Shown here: one piece after another, positions 27,594-37,658 of the stretch | Numbering within the stretch: position 1 is the stretch's first letter | Layout: each line of letters opens with the position of its first letter | Assembly: GCA_018401015.1 (NCBI GenBank) | Contig: JAGYLP010000003.1 | Span: 1-64,000, forward strand | Length of the DNA: 64,000 bases | Direction: 5' to 3' | Source: Bacteroidales bacterium | GTDB lineage: Bacteria; Bacteroidota; Bacteroidia; Bacteroidales; M50B96 | Position numbers and translations under genes: made by a program | Notes under the pieces: model-generated | Databases searched by the model: none | The model's input: the letters and a program-made list of their open reading frames with translations, nothing else | Told to the model about the DNA's origin: nothing

Positions 27594-27644
27594 TAAGTCT
27601 AAAAAAAATAAATCGCCTAAAATTAGAGGATTTGGCGAGACTTA
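27594..27644 (-). promoter_or_regulatory. Interrupted inverted repeat in the C25 operon leader / zupT 3' end
   Basis: On the minus strand TAAGTCTCGCC (27644-27634) can pair with GGCGA (27617-27613) and, after a 12-nt T-rich interruption, with GACTTA (27599-27594). Read as a terminator, the TCGCC/GGCGA hairpin is followed by TTTATTTTTTTTA. It lies 51 bp past the zupT stop and 13 bp before the C25 ATG, so it could be a weak zupT terminator or an attenuator. Confidence 0.35.
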
Positions 27645-27694
27645 GGACAGACTTGGATGAAATATCTTTTCGAAATTACGAACAAGTAGTTTTC

Positions 27695-28519
27695 TTACTG
27701 CAGGGTAATTAAACTAATTGCCATTATTGCCATTCCGGCGATTAGACCATAGACCGATAGGTGGTGTTCTCCAAATTCATGAGCAGCAGGAAGCAGCTCA
27801 TCGACCGAGATAAACACCATGATTCCTGCCACAGCCGCGAAAATAATTCCGAACACTGTTGGCGTAAGGAAGGGAAGTAATATAAGGTAAGCAATGAGGG
27901 CACCGACCGGTTCTGCAAGACCCGATGTAAAGCTGTACCAGAAGGATTTTTTACGGCTTTTGGTTGCAAAATAGATCGGAACCGCAACGGCGATACCTTC
28001 CGGGATATTATGAATGGCGATGGCCACAGCGATGGCAAATCCCATCCCCGGATCATTTAAGGCAGCGGTAAAAGTTGCCATTCCCTCGGGTAAATTATGT
28101 ATTCCAATGGCTAAAGCAGTGAAGACTCCCAGTCGCATGAGCCGATTTTGTTTCGGCTCTTTCGACATGTCCTCAACCGTTCGTATTTCATGCGGGTTCT
28201 CAGCATCGGGTATGAGTCGGTCGATGATAGCAATGAAAGCGATTCCACCAAAGAAGGACAAAGTGGTAAGGATATAAGGCCATTTCGATGAGCCGGAGCC
28301 AAGCGCCTCTTCTTCATGGAGGACTTCGAGGGCCTGCGGAAAAATCTCGATCATCGACACATAGATCATTACTCCGGCAGAAAAGCCCAAGGACATGGTA
28401 AGAAACTTCTTGTGGGTTGTTTTGGTAAAAAAAGCCAATAGACTACCAATTCCGGTTGCAAGGCCGGCAAATGTAGTGATGGCAAAAGCATACCAAATGG
28501 CGGAGCTACTGTAATCCAT
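27695..28519 (-). CDS. zupT: ZIP family metal transporter ZupT
   Basis: This 274-residue inner-membrane zinc/divalent-metal importer of the ZIP family has about eight predicted helices. The signature metal-site motifs are in helices IV and V: GIHNLPEGMATF and AIHNIPEGIAVAVPIY. A hydrophilic loop at about 95-125 (DAENPHEIRTVEDMSKEP) has the family's variable His-poor linker. Length and motif order match bacterial ZupT. It should mediate zinc (and possibly iron or manganese) uptake. ATG at 28519. The gene is transcribed toward the C25 protease pair, with a 113-bp gap containing a possible weak terminator. No Zur-like operator was recognised upstream. Confidence 0.93.
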   Translation of the reverse strand: MDYSSSAIWYAFAITTFAGLATGIGSLLAFFTKTTHKKFLTMSLGFSAGVMIYVSMIEIFPQALEVLHEEEALGSGSSKWPYILTTLSFFGGIAFIAIIDRLIPDAENPHEIRTVEDMSKEPKQNRLMRLGVFTALAIGIHNLPEGMATFTAALNDPGMGFAIAVAIAIHNIPEGIAVAVPIYFATKSRKKSFWYSFTSGLAEPVGALIAYLILLPFLTPTVFGIIFAAVAGIMVFISVDELLPAAHEFGEHHLSVYGLIAGMAIMAISLITLQ

Positions 28520-28683
28520 GGGAGCATATTAACCCCACGAAGATACTTTTTTCAATCCATTGAACGAGGGGTAACCCACGAACTTTGGAACAACATTTTT
28601 TTTTAAATTTATCGGGTTCATTTTACAACTATCGCAAAAATATCAGTCTAAAACTGGTATTATCACCTTATTTATTTCACTAT

Positions 28684-31600
28684 ATGAAGAACCTGCACCG
28701 CTTTATTCCTTTTTTAATTTTTGCGATTCTTCTCTATTTCCCCACTGTTTCCGTAGCACAAACCTTAAGCATAACTACCTCTGATTCTGAAGGTTGTTCT
28801 CCCCTGCTCGTGCAATTTTCAACGAATATGCCTGGTTTAGGAGCAGGTAACTACGAATGGAATTTGGGGAATGGTAATACCTCCGATGTAGCCAATCCGG
28901 TAGCAACTTATCTAAATCCGGGCGTTTATACCATTCAGGCTTTTGTTAACGATAATGGAACCATCCTCACGGCTAGTATCCAGGTTGAGGTATTTGCTAA
29001 TCCGCAGGCTAATTTTCAGCTTTCCAGTGGCGCCACTAGTGGTTGTACACCTTTTAATGTTCAGTTTCAAGATTTATCGACCCCGGGGAGTGGCTCCATT
29101 ACCTCTTGGAACTGGAATTTTGGGAATGGAACCGCTCAGTCATCAACCAGTAGCATCAACCCCAGCGTTGTGTATCAAACAGCAGGAAGTTTTTCCGTTA
29201 CCCTTCAGGTAGCCGACGAGAATGGATGTATCAACGCTCATACAGAAGTAAATCTGATTCAAACCTCGGGTGGACCCAGCCAGCTCTGGTATCCCAGCCC
29301 AAATGTATTTTGCGAAGTCCCGGCAAACACCATGATTGTAAATAACATGACCGGAGTAAGCACCTACTCATGGACAACCTCCGACGGTCAGAGCAGTAGT
29401 CTTCCGGCGCCCAGCTTTTCTTTTGCAGGGTTCAACAATGTGGTTGTAACACTCGTTGCAACCGATGCCCAGGGATGCTCCAGCTCGCGCGACTATACCA
29501 TTACGATTGGCGACGTAATTGCCGACTTCGACCTCACCGACATCATCTGTTTTGGAGAATCCTTTCAACCCGATAATCAATCGATTATTGCCAATCAATA
29601 TGAGTGGACCTTTCCGCAAGGAAGCAGTAATCAAATGGAACCCACCATTGAACTACTCACTCCCGGATGGAATACCGTCAGCCTTGAAGCGACCCTTAAC
29701 GGCGATTGCGCCGATACAAAAACCGACTCCCTATTCATCGAAACAGCCAATGCTAATTTTCAACTAAGCGACCCCTATATCTGCGTCTTGCCTCATGAAC
29801 AAGAGTACATTAATTATTCCAGCACCAATAGCTTAAATGGTGGGCTGGATTATTACTGGATTTTGGATTTCGAAACGAGCACGACCATTACCAACCCAAT
29901 CATCAACTACACCAATAACCAAAGTCTTTTTTCCGACGGATTTCATCTTTTCTACGATACCCTCATTGTAACGAGTCCCAATGGCTGCATCGATACAGCC
30001 GTTTCACAAACCGACATTTATTTACCTCATGTTTGGATGGCTATCGACCCCTTGGGAGGATGTGTTCCCTTCACTCCCGATGTGCAACCCGACATTCATT
30101 TCAATGTATGTCCGTACGATAGTATTATCATGCACATTTGGTCGTGGGGCGATGGAACCATCGACACAGCGCTCGTTCCACCACCCCATACTTATTCCGA
30201 TACCGGAATGTTCAACCTCGACCTGACGATTATCACCGCTTTGGGCTGCGTAGTGGAAGAAAGCTCATTTGTAATGGTTGGCGACACGACCAATATTGCA
30301 GAATTTGAAATTCAACCACCCACTACTATTTGTGGAAGCGATAGCCTTATGCCCTTCAATACTTCCACCATCAACACCAATACCTTCAACGTTACCTGGC
30401 ATTTAAACGGAGACTTAGCAGGTTCCGGATACTATGCGTATCTACACCCGGTCGATACGGGTTGGATGACCGTTTCCATGTTCATTAACCATAACCTCTG
30501 TATTGAGGATACGACGATTGAAAATGCCTTTTATGTCAATGGCCCAATTACGGAATTGGTAGGTTGGCATGTATGCGAACCGGATCCTTATCATTACACC
30601 TTTAACATGATTAAAGATTATGGCTACGAGACCTTTTTATGGGATTTTGGCGATGGGAACACCGATAACCTGAATGCTCCCATAACCACGCACGATTATA
30701 CGCAATCGCTCGATGGATGGGCTTTTCTTCACAGCTATAATGCCACAACCGGTTGTGAGTACCACGATTCCATCCAGGTGGTTGTGAGACACCCTATAGC
30801 GCAAATTGTGGCCGACACCCTCGATGTATGTGCAGGCGATACCATCACCTTCGAGTCTTATCAATCGCAAGACGAAGGAGTAATCAATCTCTTTTCCATC
30901 GATGGAATTTATCAATGGACTTTTGGGGATAGTACCTGGCACCCTTACACTTCTCCGTACGATAGCTCCCTGATTTACTTTACCATGGACACCGTTGTAA
31001 CCCACGCCTATAGCGATCCTGGGCAATACGAAGTCCAATTGGTTATCGTTGCCGAAAATGCCTGCACCGACACAACCACGATTTGGGTAAATGTGCGTAA
31101 ACCCATTCCAGATTTCGATTTAGTAACTCCCGACAATTGCAATCCGGTAACCGTACAATTCGACAACCATACCCAACACGATATCCCTATCGTCATTTGG
31201 AATTGGAATTTTGGTCCGGGAGGCACCTCCTCCTTGGAGCATCCGCCGGCTCTTCAGTATTCGAATCCGGGAGCTTACCCAATTACCTTGCAGGTGATCG
31301 ACTCGCTTGGTTGCAGTGGGAGTCTGACACAGATTCTATATTCGACCCAACCCGATGCCGATTTTGAACTTTCCACTCAACTGATGTGCCTTACCGACAC
31401 GCTCACCGTCACCAACCTGAGCGACTTTTTAAGTCCAACTGCCAGCTTCACCTGGCTTATCGATGGTGTGCCGGGACCATCAGGCTTCGAGCCTTCGATT
31501 GTATTCGAAGAGCAAGGCGAGCATCTTATCGACCTAATCGTGAACGATGGTGGATGTATCGACACGGCCGCCTTGAGCAATGCGACTGTTATGGTAGAAA

Positions 31601-33108
31601 CCGCTCATTTCCAAATAGACACAACTATTTCCGGCAAGTGTAGCCCCGTATTCGTCGATTTTTCAATCGACCCGGCAGTGTACTACTTTAATTCCATTTG
31701 GTGGGATTTTGGCGACGGGAGTACCGGCCATGTTATTACGCCACAGCATGTTTACAATACGCCCGGCACGTATCAGGTTTCGTTCGAGGCAGTAACTACG
31801 GCAGGATGTACAGGCGTTTCGACCATCGACATACCCATTGGCGGATCGACCGTTGGATTTCAGCTGGAACCCAAGGAAATTTGCTTGGGCGATAGCGTGC
31901 ATTTTAGCTTAACCGATAGTTTGAATCTCGGAGACTTTTTCATTGATTTCGGCGATGGGACCGGAAGCAATCAAGTTCCTATATCGCATTCTTATCACCT
32001 ACCTGGATTAAACGACACCGTGCAGGTCTTTTTTACCTGGACCGATATCAATGGAGAATGTCCGGATTCGGATTCCTCCTTTGTTAAAATTATCGATGTG
32101 CGGCCACGCTTTTTGGCCGGACCCAATCATTCGCAAATTGAAGGTTGCGAGCCTTACGAGGTACAATTCATCAATGAATCGGTGAATGCCGATGAATATT
32201 GGTGGGATTTTGGCGATGGATCTACCAGCGATCTGATGCATCCCTTGCATGCCTTTCAATCGGCCGGCGAATTTGAAGTTGAACTCACCATCTCCAATAC
32301 CCAATACGGATGCGATGAGGTTTCGACCCAGCATCTGATTACCGTCAACCCAAGTCCGACTATCATCCTGGAACCCAACCCGGAGCTATGTTTTGGCGAC
32401 AGTGTGCAAATAGAGGCTATCGGTGAACACGTGGCCAATTATACCTGGTCGCCCAACAGTTTCATCAGCGATATTTCTTCCCCTAATCCGATTTTCTATC
32501 CCCCGCAATCAATGATTTACAATCTCCATTTGATGTCGGATAAAGACTGTGTTGCTGATACCCTCATTGAATTGTTTGTGCAACAAGCTTTTGATTTGGA
32601 TTTAAGCGACACCGCACTAATTGTCGGTGAATACTTAAATCTGGATTTAGGAGAACGATACGAAGTGTATTACGAATGGAGTCCGCTAGATGGAATTGTT
32701 CAATCGGCGGGAGCCTATCCTATTTTTCAACCTTTAGAAAGCACGCAGTATCTCTTGGAAATAAGTGCCTATGCCAATGATAGTCTTTGTTTTAAATGGA
32801 CCGACAGCTTATACATCGATGTGTGGTGGGAATTCACCCTCGATGTGCCATCGGTTTTCACTCCCAATGGCGATGGGAATAACGACCTTCTTTTTGCACG
32901 TGGTTGGGGGATCAGACAATTGCTGGAGTTCACCGTTTATAACCGTTGGGGAGAGCAAGTCTTTTTCTCTCAAGACATTTCCGAGGGTTGGGATGGACGC
33001 CACCGCGGGCAAATTCAACCCGGGGAAACGTACTATTATCGGGTAAAAGCAGAGACATACGATGGGCGATTCCTGGAAAAGGAAGGGATGGTTAATTTGA
33101 TTCGCTAA
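28684..33108 (+). CDS. Giant PKD-repeat surface protein, T9SS type B
   Basis: This protein of 1474 residues starts at the ATG at 28684 (MKNLHRFIPFLIFAILLYF), which gives a proper signal peptide ending in SVAQ; an upstream in-frame ATG at 28585 would add a 33-residue non-signal extension. The mature protein is a string of at least eight PKD-type Ig domains marked by WNFGNG, WSWGDG, WDFGDG and HxY...G.Y.V.L motifs, interspersed with Cys-containing repeats. The C-terminal ~85 residues (VPSVFTPNGDGNND, YNRWGEQVFF, GWDGRHRG) form a type B T9SS domain. Such proteins are usually adhesins or components of surface filaments; no enzyme domain is visible. The 3' end overlaps the convergent TamB-like gene by 17 bp. 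Confidence 0.9.
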   Translation: MKNLHRFIPFLIFAILLYFPTVSVAQTLSITTSDSEGCSPLLVQFSTNMPGLGAGNYEWNLGNGNTSDVANPVATYLNPGVYTIQAFVNDNGTILTASIQVEVFANPQANFQLSSGATSGCTPFNVQFQDLSTPGSGSITSWNWNFGNGTAQSSTSSINPSVVYQTAGSFSVTLQVADENGCINAHTEVNLIQTSGGPSQLWYPSPNVFCEVPANTMIVNNMTGVSTYSWTTSDGQSSSLPAPSFSFAGFNNVVVTLVATDAQGCSSSRDYTITIGDVIADFDLTDIICFGESFQPDNQSIIANQYEWTFPQGSSNQMEPTIELLTPGWNTVSLEATLNGDCADTKTDSLFIETANANFQLSDPYICVLPHEQEYINYSSTNSLNGGLDYYWILDFETSTTITNPIINYTNNQSLFSDGFHLFYDTLIVTSPNGCIDTAVSQTDIYLPHVWMAIDPLGGCVPFTPDVQPDIHFNVCPYDSIIMHIWSWGDGTIDTALVPPPHTYSDTGMFNLDLTIITALGCVVEESSFVMVGDTTNIAEFEIQPPTTICGSDSLMPFNTSTINTNTFNVTWHLNGDLAGSGYYAYLHPVDTGWMTVSMFINHNLCIEDTTIENAFYVNGPITELVGWHVCEPDPYHYTFNMIKDYGYETFLWDFGDGNTDNLNAPITTHDYTQSLDGWAFLHSYNATTGCEYHDSIQVVVRHPIAQIVADTLDVCAGDTITFESYQSQDEGVINLFSIDGIYQWTFGDSTWHPYTSPYDSSLIYFTMDTVVTHAYSDPGQYEVQLVIVAENACTDTTTIWVNVRKPIPDFDLVTPDNCNPVTVQFDNHTQHDIPIVIWNWNFGPGGTSSLEHPPALQYSNPGAYPITLQVIDSLGCSGSLTQILYSTQPDADFELSTQLMCLTDTLTVTNLSDFLSPTASFTWLIDGVPGPSGFEPSIVFEEQGEHLIDLIVNDGGCIDTAALSNATVMVETAHFQIDTTISGKCSPVFVDFSIDPAVYYFNSIWWDFGDGSTGHVITPQHVYNTPGTYQVSFEAVTTAGCTGVSTIDIPIGGSTVGFQLEPKEICLGDSVHFSLTDSLNLGDFFIDFGDGTGSNQVPISHSYHLPGLNDTVQVFFTWTDINGECPDSDSSFVKIIDVRPRFLAGPNHSQIEGCEPYEVQFINESVNADEYWWDFGDGSTSDLMHPLHAFQSAGEFEVELTISNTQYGCDEVSTQHLITVNPSPTIILEPNPELCFGDSVQIEAIGEHVANYTWSPNSFISDISSPNPIFYPPQSMIYNLHLMSDKDCVADTLIELFVQQAFDLDLSDTALIVGEYLNLDLGERYEVYYEWSPLDGIVQSAGAYPIFQPLESTQYLLEISAYANDSLCFKWTDSLYIDVWWEFTLDVPSVFTPNGDGNNDLLFARGWGIRQLLEFTVYNRWGEQVFFSQDISEGWDGRHRGQIQPGETYYYRVKAETYDGRFLEKEGMVNLIR

Positions 33109-36100
33109 CCTGATCGGTATTATCGGAATATAAAAAGCGAAAATACTTCCTCCACAGATCGCCTACTGAGTTGAATTCCTCCCGGAAGAACACGCCTACC
33201 CCACGAGTAAACGGACCCTTTTCATAATCGAGATTGGTATTCGAACGATTAAATGCCTTAATCCGTACTTTCCCGGAGGGTGTAATTTTCAATTCAGCTT
33301 CCACATCGCCTACCATGGTGTTCGTGAATGCATACTGCCCTCCCACTCCAAGGTTGCCGTTTATGGTAAGGTAGTCGTTGAATAACTGAGTACGCAGTGC
33401 AAATTCCAGTTCATCGGTCGAAAGCTCGTTACCCGGTCGGTATTTAAAACCGATATCAAAATCGTTACTAATCTGAGAAATCCAGTGCGATAACTGATTC
33501 GACAGAATCTCGGTTGTATTTTGTGACAGATTTGAGCTACCAAAAGCAGAACCACCGGCCAGACTAAATCCGGATAGAGGTTGAAACTGATTGATTACCA
33601 ATAAAGAAATAAACTGTTTATTAAGCTCATTCTCAGGCAACCCATCGATTATTGCCTGTTCTGTATCGGCCGAAGGAGGTAATTGAATTCCAAAATTAAA
33701 ATCGGGCTCCAACAATTTTCCGTTCATGGCAATCTGACATTCCACTTGCAGTTTATTTCGATACACATCGGAGCTATCCGACAGTAAATCTTTCAATTGA
33801 GCCTGTGCTTCGTAGTAAGCAACAATATCCATATCGGCCTCATAAGGGCTACCTGTCCAACGAATTGTTCCTCCTTCTTTAATTTTAAACTTCCGGCTAA
33901 AAAAGTTCGCCAAAGTGAGCAAATACTCACCCTTTTGAATGGTATAGTCGCCGTACATGGTAAAATCGCCTTGGGAATTGATCTCCATTTTAAGATTTGC
34001 ATTCCCGTTCCCTTTGATAATATCGCCCATTTTAGAATCAAAAATCATTTGCACTTCGGCTTCCGGGGTAACTTCAAGATTGAAGTTCAATCGCAGGCCG
34101 CCGGGAACGGTCACTTCTTCGGGCACTTCTTTTTCAAGAATTTTTTCATTCGGATTCACAAAAGTGACGAAAGATCCGGAACTGGCCTCTGAGCCCGAAT
34201 CTAAGGGGATGAGAAAACTAGTTCCAGCTAACGTTTTAGCATTGATATCGATTAAAAGTTTGTTCAACGGACCACTCAACCGAAATACACCAGCAGCCAA
34301 GGCTCGCCCATAATAACTTGCATTATCGTCGAAATTGGTATTAAGCACCAGTATTTTGTCCGACAAAATGCTTAAATCCATTGCAATATTCCGAAAAGAC
34401 TGATGAGAAAAATGGCCATTGAGTTGAGCCGGGTTACCATCCTGATCGGTCATGGCAACTTGGCTAAATCGAATCGTATCGGGAGTAAACTGGATAATAT
34501 CGCTGAAGAAATAGCGTGTTTGAAGGTAATCGACTGTAAAGGCAGCCTTTTGGACTTTTAATTCACCAAGCAATTGAGGTTGAGAGGCTGGTCCGGTTAA
34601 TTTCAATCGATTACTAATTAATCCGTTCATATTGGAAAAAATACCGGTCAACCAAGGCTCAGCTGCTTTCAGGTTCATCTTATCCAAGGTAATGGATAAA
34701 TCGAGCATTCCTCCATTAGGTTGAACCGTTCCATTCACAAGCATCGGTGTAAGTTTCCCCGATTGAATCCGTGAATCGACTTCGACCAGCTTTAAGGAAT
34801 CGTTCCACACGCTGGAAAGGAATAAATCGCCATGGTGATGTTCATTCAGGATGAATGAATCCACTTGTAAGTCGGCAAAGAATAATGAGCCCTCCGGTCC
34901 GGTAAGAATGCTTGCCGTTCCATTGATTAATCCGGCCGGATCGAGCGTCCAGTTGCGAGTTAAGGGCGAGAAATCGGCTAATTCAATATTCGACAGTTGT
35001 ACCAAAAATGTATCCGTTTCTTGCCTGTTCAGGCCGCCTCTCAAGCTTATTGACTGATCGTTATGCAGCGCTTTAAATGAATCGAGGAGCAAGCCATCGC
35101 GGCCAAATTGAGCGCTCCCCGGTTCAATGGACCATACCGAATCGGCAACTACAAGTTCGGAGGAAAGTAAGTCGAGAAAAAACCTTGGACTGGCAGGTGA
35201 ACGGTCTTCGATGTATAACAAGGCGTTGATATTCCCCTGATTCATTTGTGTGGTTCGGTTTTTCCATTGCAAACTAAACAAGGAGGTATCCGACTTGCTG
35301 GTCGAAACGAAGGTTAGGCTATCGAGAAAAAAAGATTCCGAAACAGTAATCTTTTCAGCATTCCAATCAAATCGCAATTCCTCAAAATCAGCTACTATGC
35401 TTGCATTCGCGTTCTTCACCTCAGTAGAATTGAATCGAAAAATCGGAACATCAAACATCAATTCAAATGTGGGTGTTGCCGAATTCATGCTTCCAAAAAA
35501 CGTCCCTCCTTCCGGCAAACGAACAGAAGGAAGAAAAGCTCGAAAAAGTGAATCGCTCGATTTCACTTCGAGGGAGTAAGTAAAATCATGCTCCTCCTCA
35601 ACCGGTTCATAGGCTAATCCAGAACTCGGGAAATAATAACTTAAATATTGTGTCATTAAGCGCGGAATATCTTTGAACAGATACTGACCATCTATTTGCA
35701 AATCGAGTAAGGACGATTGCAGGCTCAAGTAACTATTTCCAGCTATTCGGTTTGCAAACAGGGCGAAATTGTCCATTTGAACGGGATTCCCATTCCGATT
35801 ATAGTCAACATCCCACAAGAGGATTTCTCCCTCCAGGTCGTCGAGCGTGCTAGCTCGGAAATTGGTTTGAATATCGGCACTAAAAGAGGCAATACTGTCG
35901 GAGGGGGTAAGCCCAAGAGCAGCTAAATTAAATGTATCGACCAGAGCCGAAAATGAGAAAAAGGGAACTTCATCCGAAAAATCGATAATCCCTGAAAACT
36001 CAAGCGACAAATGCTCATCGTCTACCTGTACGAATCCGTCAAAACGCATGTTTTCCTGCTTCCCTCGCAACTCAAATCCTCGGATAATTTGATTGTTGAA

Positions 36101-37480
36101 GGATATTTCCTGCACCGTACCGTCCAAGGTGGTGGTTGAATAACGATCGCCCATTCGGTAACCGGATAGCTTCAGGTCCAGGTTTACATGGCCAAGCGAC
36201 GATACCGTAGGAAATACTTTCGAAAGCTGATAGTGCTCCGTTGCAATCCTACCAGCGTATTGCAAGGTTTGGGTTAGCGGATTCTCGCTGAGCTTGATAT
36301 CGCTGAGCAAGGTTCCGGCATCGCTTTTCAACTCACCAAAGGCTACAAAATCAGCTACAAAACCGGTAAAATAACCTCGATACGTAAACACGCCCAAGTC
36401 TTTCACCAGCCCTGGAATCTGAACATACGATTCCCCGGCTAAATCGGGTAAGCGCAAACTTTCAACATCGGCTGAATACGTTCGAAATGTTTCAATATCG
36501 GCATGAATAAACGTCTCGTCCACTTCCGGCAATCCCATAAACTGGATATCTCCCTTAAAACGAGTCTCATCTCCATAGGCCAAATCGACGTATTGGCAAT
36601 TCAAACTTCCCACTTTGCCGGTTACATAGGCATCGATTGAAAGTTCATCCTCCATCCCTTCGAGACTGGGGGCGAATAGGGCTAGTTCCGATAAAGAGAT
36701 GTGAGCGTTTTGGAGATTTATTTCCATTTGAACCTGTTCAACAAAATCGGACAAACCATCATAATCAGCATAATCGAACCGAAGGCTTTTCAATTCCAGG
36801 TTCGATTCAGCAAGTTGTAAACGGGTGCTATTGAGGCTAAGAACCTGAGGGTGCACCAACAATTCACCGGTAATTTGCTTCATGGTTAGGCCTGATGCTT
36901 CGCGGAAGGAAAGCTGATTGAAAGTGGCCTGAATGGAGTCGGAAACGAGTGAAAAATCGTGGGCATAAATATTTAAATCGCTGAAGCGCAAATCGAAATA
37001 ATTAACACCGAAGCGTTTGGGCTCAGCATCGAATCGGGTAATATAAACGCGAGAATCCTCTGTAGCGACTTCATCGGCAAAAATCTTCCATTTATCTTGG
37101 GTGGTACCTGCGCTGTCTTTTTTGAGGTATTGCACTAAAAATCTCAGATTGCTGTATCCATCGGCCTCTTTATTTAGGTGCATAAAAAACTCCGTCATCT
37201 TCACTTTTGTCAGATGAATCGACTTTTCATCCCGCCGAATCATTCCGATGCCAGCATCCAGTTCACCGATAAAAAATAAGGTATCGCCTTGCTGATCCGA
37301 CACATAAACCTCTTCGAGAGAGAGCGTATTGAGAAAACGAAGGGCTACATGACCTACCCGAACGTCGACCTGCAATTCCTCAGCTACTTGCCCGGAAATA
37401 TAATTGACCACTTTCGTTTGGACATAAGGAATTTGCAACAGGCCAGATATCAATAAAGGTATTGCAATCAGGCTGAGCAA
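33092..37480 (-). CDS. TamB-domain (AsmA-like) translocation/assembly protein
   Basis: A protein of about 1462 residues with an N-terminal hydrophobic anchor, then a long repetitive beta-rich region (repeated LxLDSF, GxL and LxGxF strands) and the C-terminal TamB/DUF490 domain (about 1100-1440: NGNANLKMEINSQGDFTMYG, EGGTIRWTGSPYEADMDI, ATYEA-like segments, LLVINQF). It should bridge inner and outer membranes and help phospholipid transport or outer-membrane protein assembly. The start is uncertain: no ATG precedes the anchor. TTG at 37480 is the first conventional start, but an in-frame ATT at 37511-37513 would restore a basic n-region (IKRLRKIVLYVLL) that matches family expectation. A promoter-like pair (CAAA at 37560-37563 and TAAAAGTA at 37531-37538, plus-strand reading) limits how far upstream it can begin. 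Confidence 0.85.
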   Translation of the reverse strand: MLSLIAIPLLISGLLQIPYVQTKVVNYISGQVAEELQVDVRVGHVALRFLNTLSLEEVYVSDQQGDTLFFIGELDAGIGMIRRDEKSIHLTKVKMTEFFMHLNKEADGYSNLRFLVQYLKKDSAGTTQDKWKIFADEVATEDSRVYITRFDAEPKRFGVNYFDLRFSDLNIYAHDFSLVSDSIQATFNQLSFREASGLTMKQITGELLVHPQVLSLNSTRLQLAESNLELKSLRFDYADYDGLSDFVEQVQMEINLQNAHISLSELALFAPSLEGMEDELSIDAYVTGKVGSLNCQYVDLAYGDETRFKGDIQFMGLPEVDETFIHADIETFRTYSADVESLRLPDLAGESYVQIPGLVKDLGVFTYRGYFTGFVADFVAFGELKSDAGTLLSDIKLSENPLTQTLQYAGRIATEHYQLSKVFPTVSSLGHVNLDLKLSGYRMGDRYSTTTLDGTVQEISFNNQIIRGFELRGKQENMRFDGFVQVDDEHLSLEFSGIIDFSDEVPFFSFSALVDTFNLAALGLTPSDSIASFSADIQTNFRASTLDDLEGEILLWDVDYNRNGNPVQMDNFALFANRIAGNSYLSLQSSLLDLQIDGQYLFKDIPRLMTQYLSYYFPSSGLAYEPVEEEHDFTYSLEVKSSDSLFRAFLPSVRLPEGGTFFGSMNSATPTFELMFDVPIFRFNSTEVKNANASIVADFEELRFDWNAEKITVSESFFLDSLTFVSTSKSDTSLFSLQWKNRTTQMNQGNINALLYIEDRSPASPRFFLDLLSSELVVADSVWSIEPGSAQFGRDGLLLDSFKALHNDQSISLRGGLNRQETDTFLVQLSNIELADFSPLTRNWTLDPAGLINGTASILTGPEGSLFFADLQVDSFILNEHHHGDLFLSSVWNDSLKLVEVDSRIQSGKLTPMLVNGTVQPNGGMLDLSITLDKMNLKAAEPWLTGIFSNMNGLISNRLKLTGPASQPQLLGELKVQKAAFTVDYLQTRYFFSDIIQFTPDTIRFSQVAMTDQDGNPAQLNGHFSHQSFRNIAMDLSILSDKILVLNTNFDDNASYYGRALAAGVFRLSGPLNKLLIDINAKTLAGTSFLIPLDSGSEASSGSFVTFVNPNEKILEKEVPEEVTVPGGLRLNFNLEVTPEAEVQMIFDSKMGDIIKGNGNANLKMEINSQGDFTMYGDYTIQKGEYLLTLANFFSRKFKIKEGGTIRWTGSPYEADMDIVAYYEAQAQLKDLLSDSSDVYRNKLQVECQIAMNGKLLEPDFNFGIQLPPSADTEQAIIDGLPENELNKQFISLLVINQFQPLSGFSLAGGSAFGSSNLSQNTTEILSNQLSHWISQISNDFDIGFKYRPGNELSTDELEFALRTQLFNDYLTINGNLGVGGQYAFTNTMVGDVEAELKITPSGKVRIKAFNRSNTNLDYEKGPFTRGVGVFFREEFNSVGDLWRKYFRFLYSDNTDQVSESN

Positions 37481-37530
37481 AACATAGAGTACTATTTTCC
37501 GAAGTCGTTTAATGGCCGTAAAAATTTGTC

Positions 37531-37563
37531 TAAAAGTACGATGCTTTCGCTAAAACTCACAAA
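37531..37563 (-). promoter_or_regulatory. Putative promoter of the TamB-like gene
   Basis: On the minus strand a TTTG (37563-37560) is followed after 21 nt by TACTTTTA (37538-37531). This is close to the Bacteroidota TTTG-N19-21-TAnnTTTG arrangement. Transcription would begin near 37525, leaving only the ATT at 37513 or the TTG at 37480 as plausible starts. Confidence 0.4.
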
Positions 37564-37610
37564 CTGACCGAATATTTCACCTTATCCCATGTGTGAGATG
37601 CACTCAAACA

Positions 37611-37640
37611 AAAAACCTCAATCCAAGGATTGAGGTTTTT
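37611..37640. terminator. Rho-independent terminator after resB-ccsA
   Basis: A perfect 14-bp stem (AAAAACCTCAATCC at 37611-37624 with its complement at 37627-37640) has a tiny loop. On the minus strand it ends in a T6-rich run. It is 19 bp past the ccsA stop (37659), and upstream of the TamB-like gene on the same strand. Confidence 0.85.
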
Positions 37641-37658
37641 CATTGCCTTACTGGTTCA

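Noticed and set aside
27467-27712. 81-codon plus-strand frame spanning the C25/zupT gap
   Set aside because: Overlaps the 5' end of the C25 gene and the zupT 3' end on the other strand; no motif, and Lys-rich AT composition explains the open frame.
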